A DNA stretch of 64,000 nt from Terriglobales bacterium (GTDB lineage Bacteria; Acidobacteriota; Terriglobia; Terriglobales; Acidobacteriaceae): the NCBI GenBank assembly GCA_035487355.1, contig DATHMF010000006.1:1-64000 (forward strand), in the 5' to 3' direction. The notes under the pieces are model-generated. The model saw only the letters and a program-made list of their open reading frames with translations. It did no database searches and was not told where the DNA came from. Below, piece after piece: positions 16,234 to 24,746 of this stretch (position 1 is the first letter of the stretch; every line of letters begins with the position of its first letter). The translations under genes and the position numbers were made by a program.

Positions 16234-17240
16234 GCACTGAAGATCAACTATTGACGCATCCGAAGCCTTGCTCCTCATTACATTGGCGAGGTATGCGTTT
16301 GTCTTTCTTAACGTTTCCCATCTTAGGATTAGCTGTTTTCGGATTATGTATTTTCGCTTCGGCATTGTCTTTTTGCCAGGAAAAAGAAAGACGTGATTGC
16401 CCATCCGATCACGATCAATTTATGAAAATCCAGCAAGACGCCGAACAGAACAAACCTGATGCACAAACGATTCTGGCCTCTTGCTATGAATTAGGACGTA
16501 ATGTAGAGCCGAATGGAAAAGAGGCAATCCGCTGGCTCACGCAGGCTGCTGAACTTGGATATGCGCCGGCGGAATACGAATTAGGCCGCACCTACCTCTA
16601 CGGACGCGGGATTCCTGCTGACTACCAATTAGCGCTGCTCTGGGAAAAGAAGGCCGCCGAGCAGGGCGAACGCGAAGCCCAGCGAGATTTGGCGTTCATG
16701 TACGAAAGAGGGCTGGGCGTTGAGCAAAACGCTGAACAGGCTGTCCTGTGGAATCGAAAAGCCGCGGAGCAAGGTGAGCCGGCAGCGCAACTCCATCTGG
16801 CAGAGGCGCTGGAAAGCAACAGTGAGAACAAAGCCGAGACATTAAGTTGGTACCGGAAAGCTGCACGGCAGAATAGGCCCGAGGCGCAGCTTCGGCTCGC
16901 TCAAATGTATGCTGAAGGTAATGGCGCCCCACAAAACTATGCGGCCGCCATGTATTGGTACAACAAGGCGGCTGAGGGCGGCCAGTCCCAGGCAATGTAT
17001 GAAATGGGCAAGCTCTACCTGGCAGGAAATCACGTGCAGCGCAATACGGAAGCTGCTTTTATCTGGTTTCAGGTTGGCGCTCGGTTCGGATCGCAAGAGA
17101 GCCGGATTGAAGCAGCGAAGCTGCAACCAACTTTAAGCAAGAAGCAAAAACTGGCTGCTGATTCGCGTATCAGCAATTGGATCAGCCATCACTCGGGTGC
17201 GCAAAAGGAAGAAGATGAGGAAGAAAGAGAGAAACACTAG
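16230..17240 (+). CDS. Exported Sel1-repeat protein
   Basis: Protein of 336 residues (316 if it starts at the second Met, 16293). A hydrophobic segment near residues 22-48 looks like a signal peptide or anchor. From about 65 to 290 there are roughly six Sel1-type helical repeats (EYELGRTYLYGRGIPADY, DLAFMYERGLGVEQN, RLAQMYAEGNGAPQN, EMGKLYLAGNHVQRN, each with a 'Lys-Ala-Ala-Glu' turn). The C-terminus is Glu-rich. Sel1 repeats mediate protein contacts. The ATGA overlap with the phosphodiesterase-like gene predicts joint translation, so the two products may interact outside the membrane. Confidence 0.85.
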   Translation: MSTEDQLLTHPKPCSSLHWRGMRLSFLTFPILGLAVFGLCIFASALSFCQEKERRDCPSDHDQFMKIQQDAEQNKPDAQTILASCYELGRNVEPNGKEAIRWLTQAAELGYAPAEYELGRTYLYGRGIPADYQLALLWEKKAAEQGEREAQRDLAFMYERGLGVEQNAEQAVLWNRKAAEQGEPAAQLHLAEALESNSENKAETLSWYRKAARQNRPEAQLRLAQMYAEGNGAPQNYAAAMYWYNKAAEGGQSQAMYEMGKLYLAGNHVQRNTEAAFIWFQVGARFGSQESRIEAAKLQPTLSKKQKLAADSRISNWISHHSGAQKEEDEEEREKH

Positions 17241-17334
17241 ATGCTATCTTCAGTCCTGCGGTTCACGAGCTGGCGATTGAATACTGGGATTATTGGTTAA
17301 AATCGGCACCTCCAGAGCGGCAAAGTCGCGCGGC

Positions 17335-18927
17335 TCAGCGTTGTTCTCCGCGATTCAAACGGGACGAGTTGGCCGCCGCCTGGAGTTGTACGAACTTGTT
17401 CAACGGACTCGCACTGGTGATCCTTCTCCGCGGCACTTCCAATTCGGGCATCGGTCTGCCCTGGAATAGACGCCGACAGGGCTTAGCCAGCCAGCGAGCC
17501 CAGCGGTTTGCTTTACTTCTCCGCGCACTGTCGGTCGTAATCCCAGTACTGGCATACATCTGCCGATAGAGTTTGGAGATGAATAGGAAGGCCAGACGCG
17601 CCCTGATCGTGGGAGTGCATCTCGAGCGTTGCCAAATGGATCCTATGCTATAGAAGCGGTCCCAAACATTCTGGGTTCGTTGCCTTAGCTCTTCAGAGCT
17701 CATGGTGGGGTGCGGCATGAACATCTTTGGTCTGAGTTCCGGCGGGATCAGCCAGTATCGGGTGAGCGGAATGCCGGAAATCGTCCGCGCATCGCCTTGC
17801 CCCTTTTCCCAGCGTTCGAAATCCACGGTGCCGGGAAAAGGTGTGAGCATCACGAACTGTGCGAAGGTCAGTCCCGCCTTGTGCGCCAAATATAATGTTG
17901 CATCGAAGGTGTCTTCGCGATCGGTTGGCAGCCCGAAAATGAACGAGCCAAGAACATGCACACCGTGGTCGCGGAAGATTTGGAGCTGGCGGGCGAGATT
18001 CTCTCCCGAGCAGTTGAAATCCTTATAGACAGCCTTTAATCCCTCTGCGGTAACAGCTTCTACGCCCACCAGCGCACCCCTGATTCGGGCAGCCCGCATA
18101 GCGTCCAAGTACCGGGGATCTTCCGCTGCCTCCATGGTGATTTGGGTAAAGAAGGTCATGTCCTTTGGCAATTCGGCGAGACGGGCCATCAACTCAAATC
18201 TCTCGTCCCGAATGGAGTGCAACTCAGCAAGTTTATGCTGATTGTTTTGCCGTTCGGCCAACCTGATGTCGGTGAGCGATACGGGGTAAAAGTTGTCATC
18301 GGCCAAGGCGACAAAACGGAAGCCTCGGCGCCGCAATTGCACGATTTCTTCAATGATGATGTCGGATGTACGCTGGCGTGGCTGCTGGCCGTCCGTGCGC
18401 CAGACGGAGCAAAACGAACAATGCTTAGGACAGCCGCGGACGGTCTGCACCGACGCCCACATATAGCTATCGGGCGGCAGCAGGTCCCATCGCGCCGGCT
18501 TGAACTCGTCTGCCTGGATTTGTCCGCCGGAATAGATTCTCTCCGGGGCGCCCTTACGGCAGTCCTCCAGCGCTCGTCCCCAGGCGATATCTCCATCGCC
18601 TGTCACCACAGCATCGGCGCACCCGTGCTCAAAGGCTTCATCTGGATAGAGACTGGCTTGAATGCCTCCAAAGATGACCCATGCCCCCCGTTCCCGTGCG
18701 ATGCGCCCAATCGCGTAACCTCGCAGGGCATTGCCAGTGTGGATTCCTATGCCAACCACGTCGCCCTTTTGAACGCGCAAAGGATCCAGATGTTCTAAAG
18801 TTTCATCACAGATTTCGGGATCCCCAAAGGAGGCTGGAGTTGCGCCGGCAAGGACGTAGAGCCATCGGGGTGTTATGACCGCAGTTCCGAAGGAAGTATC
18901 GCTGGGATTGACGAGATGTATTTTCAT
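17335..18927 (-). CDS. B12-binding-type radical SAM protein
   Basis: I prefer the ATG at 18927 (MKIHLVNPSD), typical for this family; a TTG at 18960 would add 11 residues. About 530 residues. The N-terminal half resembles a cobalamin-binding Rossmann domain (VVGIGIHTGNALRGY, WVIFGGIQASLYPDEA, VTGDGD), but I see no clear Asp-x-His-x-x-Gly motif. The radical SAM cluster motif is RGCPKHCSFCSVWR, three Cys spaced CxxxCxxC, near residue 166. A glycine-rich SAM-contact stretch (LVGVEAVT) and a basic C-terminal tail follow. Such proteins often act as methyltransferases or C-C bond-forming enzymes on lipids, cofactors or natural products. No neighbour points to the substrate. Confidence 0.85.
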   Translation of the reverse strand: MKIHLVNPSDTSFGTAVITPRWLYVLAGATPASFGDPEICDETLEHLDPLRVQKGDVVGIGIHTGNALRGYAIGRIARERGAWVIFGGIQASLYPDEAFEHGCADAVVTGDGDIAWGRALEDCRKGAPERIYSGGQIQADEFKPARWDLLPPDSYMWASVQTVRGCPKHCSFCSVWRTDGQQPRQRTSDIIIEEIVQLRRRGFRFVALADDNFYPVSLTDIRLAERQNNQHKLAELHSIRDERFELMARLAELPKDMTFFTQITMEAAEDPRYLDAMRAARIRGALVGVEAVTAEGLKAVYKDFNCSGENLARQLQIFRDHGVHVLGSFIFGLPTDREDTFDATLYLAHKAGLTFAQFVMLTPFPGTVDFERWEKGQGDARTISGIPLTRYWLIPPELRPKMFMPHPTMSSEELRQRTQNVWDRFYSIGSIWQRSRCTPTIRARLAFLFISKLYRQMYASTGITTDSARRSKANRWARWLAKPCRRLFQGRPMPELEVPRRRITSASPLNKFVQLQAAANSSRLNRGEQR

Positions 18928-19187
18928 AGGTTCGCTGAAAGAGGAGGAACGAGCGCTCAAAGCCTTGTACCAGCGGCCAGTCTATTTGGAAGCCCACGCG
19001 CATTTCTCCCTCCCGGAAGTGGAGTGTAATTCTTTGTCCTGCCGGTGACTGTTCAATTTTGCACACTTTTGAATTAATCGTGGGCTTTGCGAGGGTAACA
19101 ACAGCGCGGGATCGCGCGAACCAGAGGGCGGTTCACAGACTGGCCCCGCAAGCGTATTTAGCGTTGCGGGGCCCTCGCATAAAACGC

Positions 19188-19895
19188 TTAGTACAAGCCG
19201 TCTATTCCGTTCGGATTCTCAGCCGTTTCAGCGTAGGCGCGCGCCGCAGCAGCTCGATGGGTTGCTGCGTCTGCATCAAACGGCACCACAACGTAGCGAA
19301 GCGCGCCGGCTGCAACATGCACGATGTTATGGTAGGCCAGGTAATCTACACCGCCTTTGGAGCCACCGATGGTGGAATTCACTCCCGGAGCGAGGTAGAC
19401 CACATAAACCGTACTGTCATTGGGCGCAGGTATGGATTTGTTCGCCAGCAACTCCACCAGCTTGTGCTGGATCGCAAGATCGTTGACGGTGCTGAGAACA
19501 CTGAAATCATCCACACTCGGAGCAGCTCGAAAAGCTTTGATTTGGTAGCTTTGCAGATCGTTCAAAGCTGAGCTGTTTGAGCTGGAGCTGTTGTTGGCCA
19601 GCAGGTCAGAGAGCCCTGCCTCGCGTGCCCGCACTCCACCCTCGGCCCAACGGCTGCCTAGAAAAATGCTCACCTGTTGAACAGATTTCATCATCGCTCC
19701 GCCGTGGTATTTCTTCGGGGTGGGTGAAGCAGCAGTTGGTTCTTCTTTAGGAACAGTTTGGACTTTGCCGCCGTCGTCATCAAAAACAAAATTTGGTTCA
19801 GCAGGCCGGTCAATCGCTGCGCCCGATTGCTGCGCCACCAGCCATGGGGTTGCACAGCTTGCGAAGAGAAGAATAAGAATTGCAAATCGGTTCAT
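19188..19895 (-). CDS. Small exported protein of unknown function, EXORDIUM/PHI-1-like features
   Basis: Protein of 235 residues with a signal peptide (MNRFAILILLFASCATPWLVAQ). The mature part has VQQVSIFLGSRWAEG, a helical region with an Asn/Ser-rich loop, VYVVYLAPGVNSTIGG, YLAYHNIVH and LRYVVVPFDAD. The order 'strand-GSRW ... VYVVYLxPG ... YHN ... Y-V-V-x-P' recalls bacterial relatives of the plant phosphate-induced EXORDIUM family, but I cannot confirm this. The gene ends 24 bp before the large phosphoesterase gene's start side on the same strand would suggest a join: its start (19895) lies just downstream of that gene's stop (19919), so both may share one transcript. Confidence 0.65.
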   Translation of the reverse strand: MNRFAILILLFASCATPWLVAQQSGAAIDRPAEPNFVFDDDGGKVQTVPKEEPTAASPTPKKYHGGAMMKSVQQVSIFLGSRWAEGGVRAREAGLSDLLANNSSSSNSSALNDLQSYQIKAFRAAPSVDDFSVLSTVNDLAIQHKLVELLANKSIPAPNDSTVYVVYLAPGVNSTIGGSKGGVDYLAYHNIVHVAAGALRYVVVPFDADAATHRAAAARAYAETAENPNGIDGLY

Positions 19896-19918
19896 GGTTT
19901 TCTCCCTGTTGTGAAACC

Positions 19919-22900
19919 TTATTGTGTCACTTTGAGCGAAACGTCATCTACGACAAATGAAGTTTGCAGCGTACTGTCTTCCACGCCCTTAAAGAAGATC
20001 TGAATTGTCTGCCCTTTGAAAGAGCTGACGTCGAAAGTTTGCTGCTGATACCCCGCAGCCGCATTCAGGTTAGAGAACGTTGCGAGCGTTGACAGCACGG
20101 TGCCGGAAGAATTCAGCACTTGGACGTTCAGCGTATCGAAGGCTGTAGTTGTGCTGGTCTCAGCGGTATCAATGTGCAGCCAGAAGGTCAGGCTTGCGGC
20201 CGTGGCATTGGCTGGGATTGTGACTTGCTGCGCCAGGGTATCTGTGTGGGTTGTTCCATAGCCATCCAACCATGCGTCCCAGCTTCCAGTGTGCGGTGGT
20301 TCGCTGCTGGAATTGTTGATCACGCCAGTGGTGGCCGTCCAGGGTGCAGGATTCGTGGAGCCGTTCTCGAAGCCACCATTGCCGATGAGTTCCGTTATGG
20401 TGCCACCCGAGTTGGAAACAGTCACGGTTACCGTGGATGAAGTCCCAACGTTCCCCGCCGCATCGAAGGCCTTGGAAACGATGGTGTGCGAACCGTTGGC
20501 AACCGATGTCGTAGACCAGTTAAACGATAGCGATGTGGAGTTGGTGTTTGAAGCTGCTACCGTCCCATCAATCAGAATCTGTATCTGGGTAACGCCCACG
20601 TCATCGGAGGCGGTCGCGTTGATGGTAACCGCTCCCGAGACGGTAGCGCCATTAGCGGGAGCTGTGATGGAAGTGGTTGGAGGCGTCGTGTCCGGAGGCC
20701 CGGGTGTGGTGACGTTCAAGGCGAAGTCATCCACTACGAATGAGGTTTGCAAGGTGAAATCTTCTTTGCCTTGCAGGAAGATCTGGATGGTCTGGCCTTT
20801 GAAGGAACTCAAGTCAAATGTCTTCTGCTGATAGCCGCTGGCATGGTTCAAGTTGGAGTACGTTGCCAGCGTTGACAGCACTGTGCCTGAGCTATTGCGC
20901 ACCTGTACGGTCAGTGTGTCAAAAGCCCGAGTCGTGCTGGTTTCAGCAGTATCAATGTGCAGGAAGAAGCTTAAAGAAGCCGCCGTTGCATTGGACGGGA
21001 TGCTGACTTGCTGCATCAGCGTATCGGTCGTAGTCGAGCCATGACCGTCGAGCCAGGCGTCCCATGTGCCGGAATGAGGCGGTTCTGTGCTGGTGCTGTT
21101 AATCACCCTGTTTGTCGATTGAGTTGTAGTCACAGTCCAGGGCGCAGGATTGGAAGATCCATTTTCAAATCCCGGATTACCGAGGATCTGTGTTGTTCCG
21201 CCACCACCCGAAGCTGTAACAGTCAGTGAGACGGTTGTGGTGTGAGTCACGCCGCCACCACTCGCAGTCACCGTCACGCTGACAGTGCCAGTCGTCGCTG
21301 TGCTGCTGGCGGTAAATGTGAGCGTTGAGCTTCCGCTACCAGGAGCCGCAATCGAAGTCGGGCTAAAGCTGGCAGTTACACCTGAAGGCAAACCGGAGGC
21401 AGACAGTGACACGGCAGAGTTGAAGCCACCACTGACTGTAGTTGAAATCGAGCTAGTGCCCGAACTGCCCTGAACCACCGAGACGCTGGTGGGCGAAGCG
21501 CTGACAGTGAAGTCAGGCGTTGCGGCAGCCGTAACAGTCAGTGAGACGGTTGTAGTGTGAGTCACGCCACCGCCACTCGCCGTCACCGTCACGTTAACGG
21601 TGCCGGTCGTAGCCGTGCTGCTGGCAGTAAATGTAAGCGTCGAGCTTCCACTGCCGGGGGCCGCAATCGAAGTTGGATTGAAGCTGGCAGTCACACCCGA
21701 AGGCAAGCCAGAAGCAGAGAGTGACACAGCAGAGTTGAAGCCGCCGCTGACTGTAGTTGAAACCGTGCTGCTGCCTGAACTGCCCTGAACCACCGAGACG
21801 CTGGTAGGAGAAGCGCTGACCGTGAAGTCGGGCGTTGCGGCGGAAGTAATAGTCAACGATACAGTTGTGGTGTGAGTCACTCCACCACCACTTGCCGTCA
21901 CCGTCACGCTCACAGTGCCGGTCGTCGCAGTACTGCTGGCGGTGAATGTAAGCGTCGAGCTTCCGCTGCCAGGAGCCGCAATTGAAGTTGGATTGAAGCT
22001 GGCAGTCACCCCCGAAGGCAAGCCAGAGGCCGACAGTGAAACAGCAGAATTGAAGCCGCCACTCACTGTAGTTGAAATCGTGCTGCTACCCGAGCTGCCT
22101 TGAACCACCGAGAGGCTCGCTGGCGATGCGCTTACGGTGAAATCGGCTGGCGCGTTCACAGTCAAAGAAACGGTAGTAGTGTGAGTCACACCACCTCCGC
22201 TCGCGGTGACCGTCACATTCACTGTGCCAGTCGTCGCCGTGCTGCTGGCAGTGAATGTAAGCGTCGAGCTTCCGCTGCCAGGTGCAGCTATCGAACTTGG
22301 ACTGAAGCTGGCAGTTACGCCTGAAGGCAGGCCTGAGGCTGACAGTGACACGGCAGAGTTGAAACCGCCGCTGACTGTAGTCGAAACCGTGCTGCTGACC
22401 GAGCTGCCTTGAGTAACACTCACCGAAGCCGGCGACGCCGATACGCTGAAGTCGGCTGTTGCCTGCTTCCACACATCGGAGATCGGCGTGGCCGTGGCCG
22501 CGCTGCCCACGTGGGTCAGGCCGTATAAATCCTCAAGAGTGCGCAGAATATTGAAGTGATTGACGGTCTCGCTGAACTGCCCTTGCTTCACCATCGGACC
22601 GATGAAGATTGTCGGAATCTGGTTGCTGCTGGAGTTGTCGTCTTCATCCCAAGTCACAATCAGAAGGCTGTTGTGGGTCTGCGCAAACTGAACGTAACCA
22701 TTAATGTGCTGTTGCAACCATGTATCGCCCTGGGCGATGGTGCCATCGTGCATGTCGTCATTGAGGTTGGGGATCACGAACGAAAGTGTTGGCAGTGTCG
22801 TGAGGTCCGTGGGAAAGCTGGTGAACGGTTGGTTCGCGCTGGTAGCAACGTTGCTGAAATTGATCCAGGGAGAATGTTTGCGAGCATAGGCCCCGGATGT

Positions 22901-24430
22901 GCACACCGTGGACCCCGCGGAGGGCAGGTCTTCGGAGAAGCCTGTGAAAGAAAGTCCTGCCGCTGTCAGTTCGCTGCCCAAGTTCTCTCCTGAAAAAGTA
23001 TGCGGGCAGGAATCATCGGTAATGCCTTGGTTCGATCCTGAAAACAGGTCCAGGTAATTGGGCTGGCTGGGATGCTCAATGGCAAACGATTGGGTAAACA
23101 AGGCGCCCTGTTGCGCAAGGCTGTTGATATAAGGAGCCGAAGATGAACCGATGATAGACGAGAACGAATGGTTCTCCTCCATAACAATTATTACGTGATC
23201 AGGCGGAGTGATGCCCAAAACGTTTGTTTGGGGAATCGTTAAGGATATGGTCGTGGTATGAGTAACGCCGCCACCGCTAGCAGTCACGGTTATATTCGAT
23301 GTCCCGATGGTTGCCGTGCTGCTGGCAGTAAATGTGAGTGTTGAGCTGCCACTGCCGGGCGCGGCGATCGAAGCCGGGTTAAAGCTGGCTGTCACGCCTG
23401 TAGGTAAGCCGGAAGCGGAGAGCGACACAGCCGAATTGAAACCACCACTGACTGATGTTGAAATAGTCGTGTTGCCCGAACCGCCCTGTGTAACCGACAA
23501 GCTGGCAGGTGATGCACTCAAGGTGAAGTTGGGTGATGCAGCAGGACTAATGGTGAGAGCCACAGTCGTAGTGTGAGTAACGCCAGCGCCGCTGGCGGTC
23601 ACAATTGCGTTAACCGTGCCGGTTGTCGCTGTACCGCTGGCGGAAAATGTCAGCGTCGAGCTTCCGCTACCGGGCGCTGCGATTGAACTTGGGTTAAAGC
23701 TGGCAGTCACTCCCGAAGGCAGGCCTGAAACCGATAATGAAATCGCCGAATTGAAACCGCCGCTCACAGCAGTTGAAATGCTGGTACTGCCCGAACTGCC
23801 CTGGGTCACAGACAAGCTCGTAGGAGAAGCGCTCAGAGTGTAGTCTGGCGTTCCCGCACCCGGATTAAAAATAATGTCCAGGATCGGGTGGATTTCAATT
23901 TGGTTGGGTGCCGCGCCGGTTTGCCCGTGCGGAAAGTCGAACATTCCCACGCCTTTGATTCGTACGGGAATGTTGGCTGTTTGAAAGCTTGTGGTAGCGG
24001 TCAATCTGGCGTCAAATTCGGAGCGCGCATTTTGAATGCCGGCAAAAAATGGGCTGCCGGAGCCAACGCACGTGGGCGACGGTATCTCCGTAACCATGGT
24101 GTTGCCGGAAGCATCCTGCATGACCAGATGGTAATCGGAGTCACTTTCCAGCTTGTAAAGCGTCAAGGTAGCATCCAAGGTCCACTCAGTGGTCTCGGCC
24201 GGGGCGACGCGATTGTTTGGTGGAATCGGATTGGGCGTAGTGAACGCCCGCAGGTTGGTGACCGTTGTGCTGGTTGGAGAACTCAGGTTCACCGATCCAG
24301 CATCAGCATCCGTGCCCGTTTTGACCGACCAGCGCTCAACGCCGCATTGGGCGAGAACATTGCTGGAAGCCGAAACTACGATGAGAAGAACTGCAATCAG
24401 GAAAAATACGCGCGTACGTAGATACATCAA
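19919..24430 (-). CDS. Giant secreted phosphoesterase with six Ig-like repeats and two C-terminal jelly-roll-like domains
   Basis: Protein of 1503 residues with a signal peptide (about 1-27). Order: an N-terminal domain (about 28-195); two Ig-like repeats of about 100 residues; a phosphoesterase domain (about 405-655) with DHVIIVMEENHSF, the acid phosphatase/phospholipase C-type metal motif, plus HPSQPNYLDLFSG and LIVTWDEDD; four more Ig-like repeats (each SxSPxSxSVxQGSS ... GGFNSAVSLSASGLPSGV ... TVTASGGGVTHTTT); a first sheet domain (GNPGFENGS ... SFVVDDFAL); a Big-type Ig domain; and a second copy of the sheet domain (GNGGFENGS ... SFVVDDVSL). It probably acts at the cell surface or in the medium on phosphate esters or phospholipids. 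The catalytic domain is inserted between repeats. Confidence 0.85.
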   Translation of the reverse strand: MMYLRTRVFFLIAVLLIVVSASSNVLAQCGVERWSVKTGTDADAGSVNLSSPTSTTVTNLRAFTTPNPIPPNNRVAPAETTEWTLDATLTLYKLESDSDYHLVMQDASGNTMVTEIPSPTCVGSGSPFFAGIQNARSEFDARLTATTSFQTANIPVRIKGVGMFDFPHGQTGAAPNQIEIHPILDIIFNPGAGTPDYTLSASPTSLSVTQGSSGSTSISTAVSGGFNSAISLSVSGLPSGVTASFNPSSIAAPGSGSSTLTFSASGTATTGTVNAIVTASGAGVTHTTTVALTISPAASPNFTLSASPASLSVTQGGSGNTTISTSVSGGFNSAVSLSASGLPTGVTASFNPASIAAPGSGSSTLTFTASSTATIGTSNITVTASGGGVTHTTTISLTIPQTNVLGITPPDHVIIVMEENHSFSSIIGSSSAPYINSLAQQGALFTQSFAIEHPSQPNYLDLFSGSNQGITDDSCPHTFSGENLGSELTAAGLSFTGFSEDLPSAGSTVCTSGAYARKHSPWINFSNVATSANQPFTSFPTDLTTLPTLSFVIPNLNDDMHDGTIAQGDTWLQQHINGYVQFAQTHNSLLIVTWDEDDNSSSNQIPTIFIGPMVKQGQFSETVNHFNILRTLEDLYGLTHVGSAATATPISDVWKQATADFSVSASPASVSVTQGSSVSSTVSTTVSGGFNSAVSLSASGLPSGVTASFSPSSIAAPGSGSSTLTFTASSTATTGTVNVTVTASGGGVTHTTTVSLTVNAPADFTVSASPASLSVVQGSSGSSTISTTVSGGFNSAVSLSASGLPSGVTASFNPTSIAAPGSGSSTLTFTASSTATTGTVSVTVTASGGGVTHTTTVSLTITSAATPDFTVSASPTSVSVVQGSSGSSTVSTTVSGGFNSAVSLSASGLPSGVTASFNPTSIAAPGSGSSTLTFTASSTATTGTVNVTVTASGGGVTHTTTVSLTVTAAATPDFTVSASPTSVSVVQGSSGTSSISTTVSGGFNSAVSLSASGLPSGVTASFSPTSIAAPGSGSSTLTFTASSTATTGTVSVTVTASGGGVTHTTTVSLTVTASGGGGTTQILGNPGFENGSSNPAPWTVTTTQSTNRVINSTSTEPPHSGTWDAWLDGHGSTTTDTLMQQVSIPSNATAASLSFFLHIDTAETSTTRAFDTLTVQVRNSSGTVLSTLATYSNLNHASGYQQKTFDLSSFKGQTIQIFLQGKEDFTLQTSFVVDDFALNVTTPGPPDTTPPTTSITAPANGATVSGAVTINATASDDVGVTQIQILIDGTVAASNTNSTSLSFNWSTTSVANGSHTIVSKAFDAAGNVGTSSTVTVTVSNSGGTITELIGNGGFENGSTNPAPWTATTGVINNSSSEPPHTGSWDAWLDGYGTTHTDTLAQQVTIPANATAASLTFWLHIDTAETSTTTAFDTLNVQVLNSSGTVLSTLATFSNLNAAAGYQQQTFDVSSFKGQTIQIFFKGVEDSTLQTSFVVDDVSLKVTQ
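21190..22470 (-). repeat. Tandem DNA repeats of about 300-315 bp coding Ig-like domains (further copies at about 23240-23860)
   Basis: Four adjacent units here and two more near 23240-23860 code for nearly identical Ig-like domains. The same words recur at 315-bp, 315-bp and about 291-bp steps, and at 309 bp for the separate pair. High identity at DNA level, including third positions, points to recent duplication or gene conversion. Confidence 0.8.
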
Positions 24431-24746
24431 ACCCTCCGGACAAGCTGGTTAAGATTTGACTGCAATGGCGACAGCAAACTACATGATTTGTTGCAGGCGG
24501 CTGGCCTGCATGTTAGGAGCTACTATCAATGCTCGTAGACAATATCAAATTCTGTGTTAACAGTGAATGAATTTGCATGTAAATATTTGGTAAATTTCAA
24601 AATCAGAAGAAGCTGCCGCTCTTTTCCACAGTGAGATTACGTATTAACCCAGCTTTCATTATTTTTTAACTGTCCGTTCATCGAATGCCTCTGGCTGATT
24701 ATTTAGCATATCGCTTACTCATCATTAAATTTAAGGGGATGCGAAC
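24431..24746. other. Divergent promoter gap between phosphoesterase and TonB-type receptor
   Basis: 316 bp, AT-richer than the flanks, with no open gene. It must hold the promoters for both divergent genes. AAGGGGATG lies just before the receptor ATG at 24747. I see no strong inverted repeat. Confidence 0.6.

Noticed and set aside
21285-21473. Repeated 62-codon plus-strand frames at 21285, 21600, 21915 and similar places
   Set aside because: They are mirror frames of the Ig-like repeats in the phosphoesterase gene and recur only because the repeats do.
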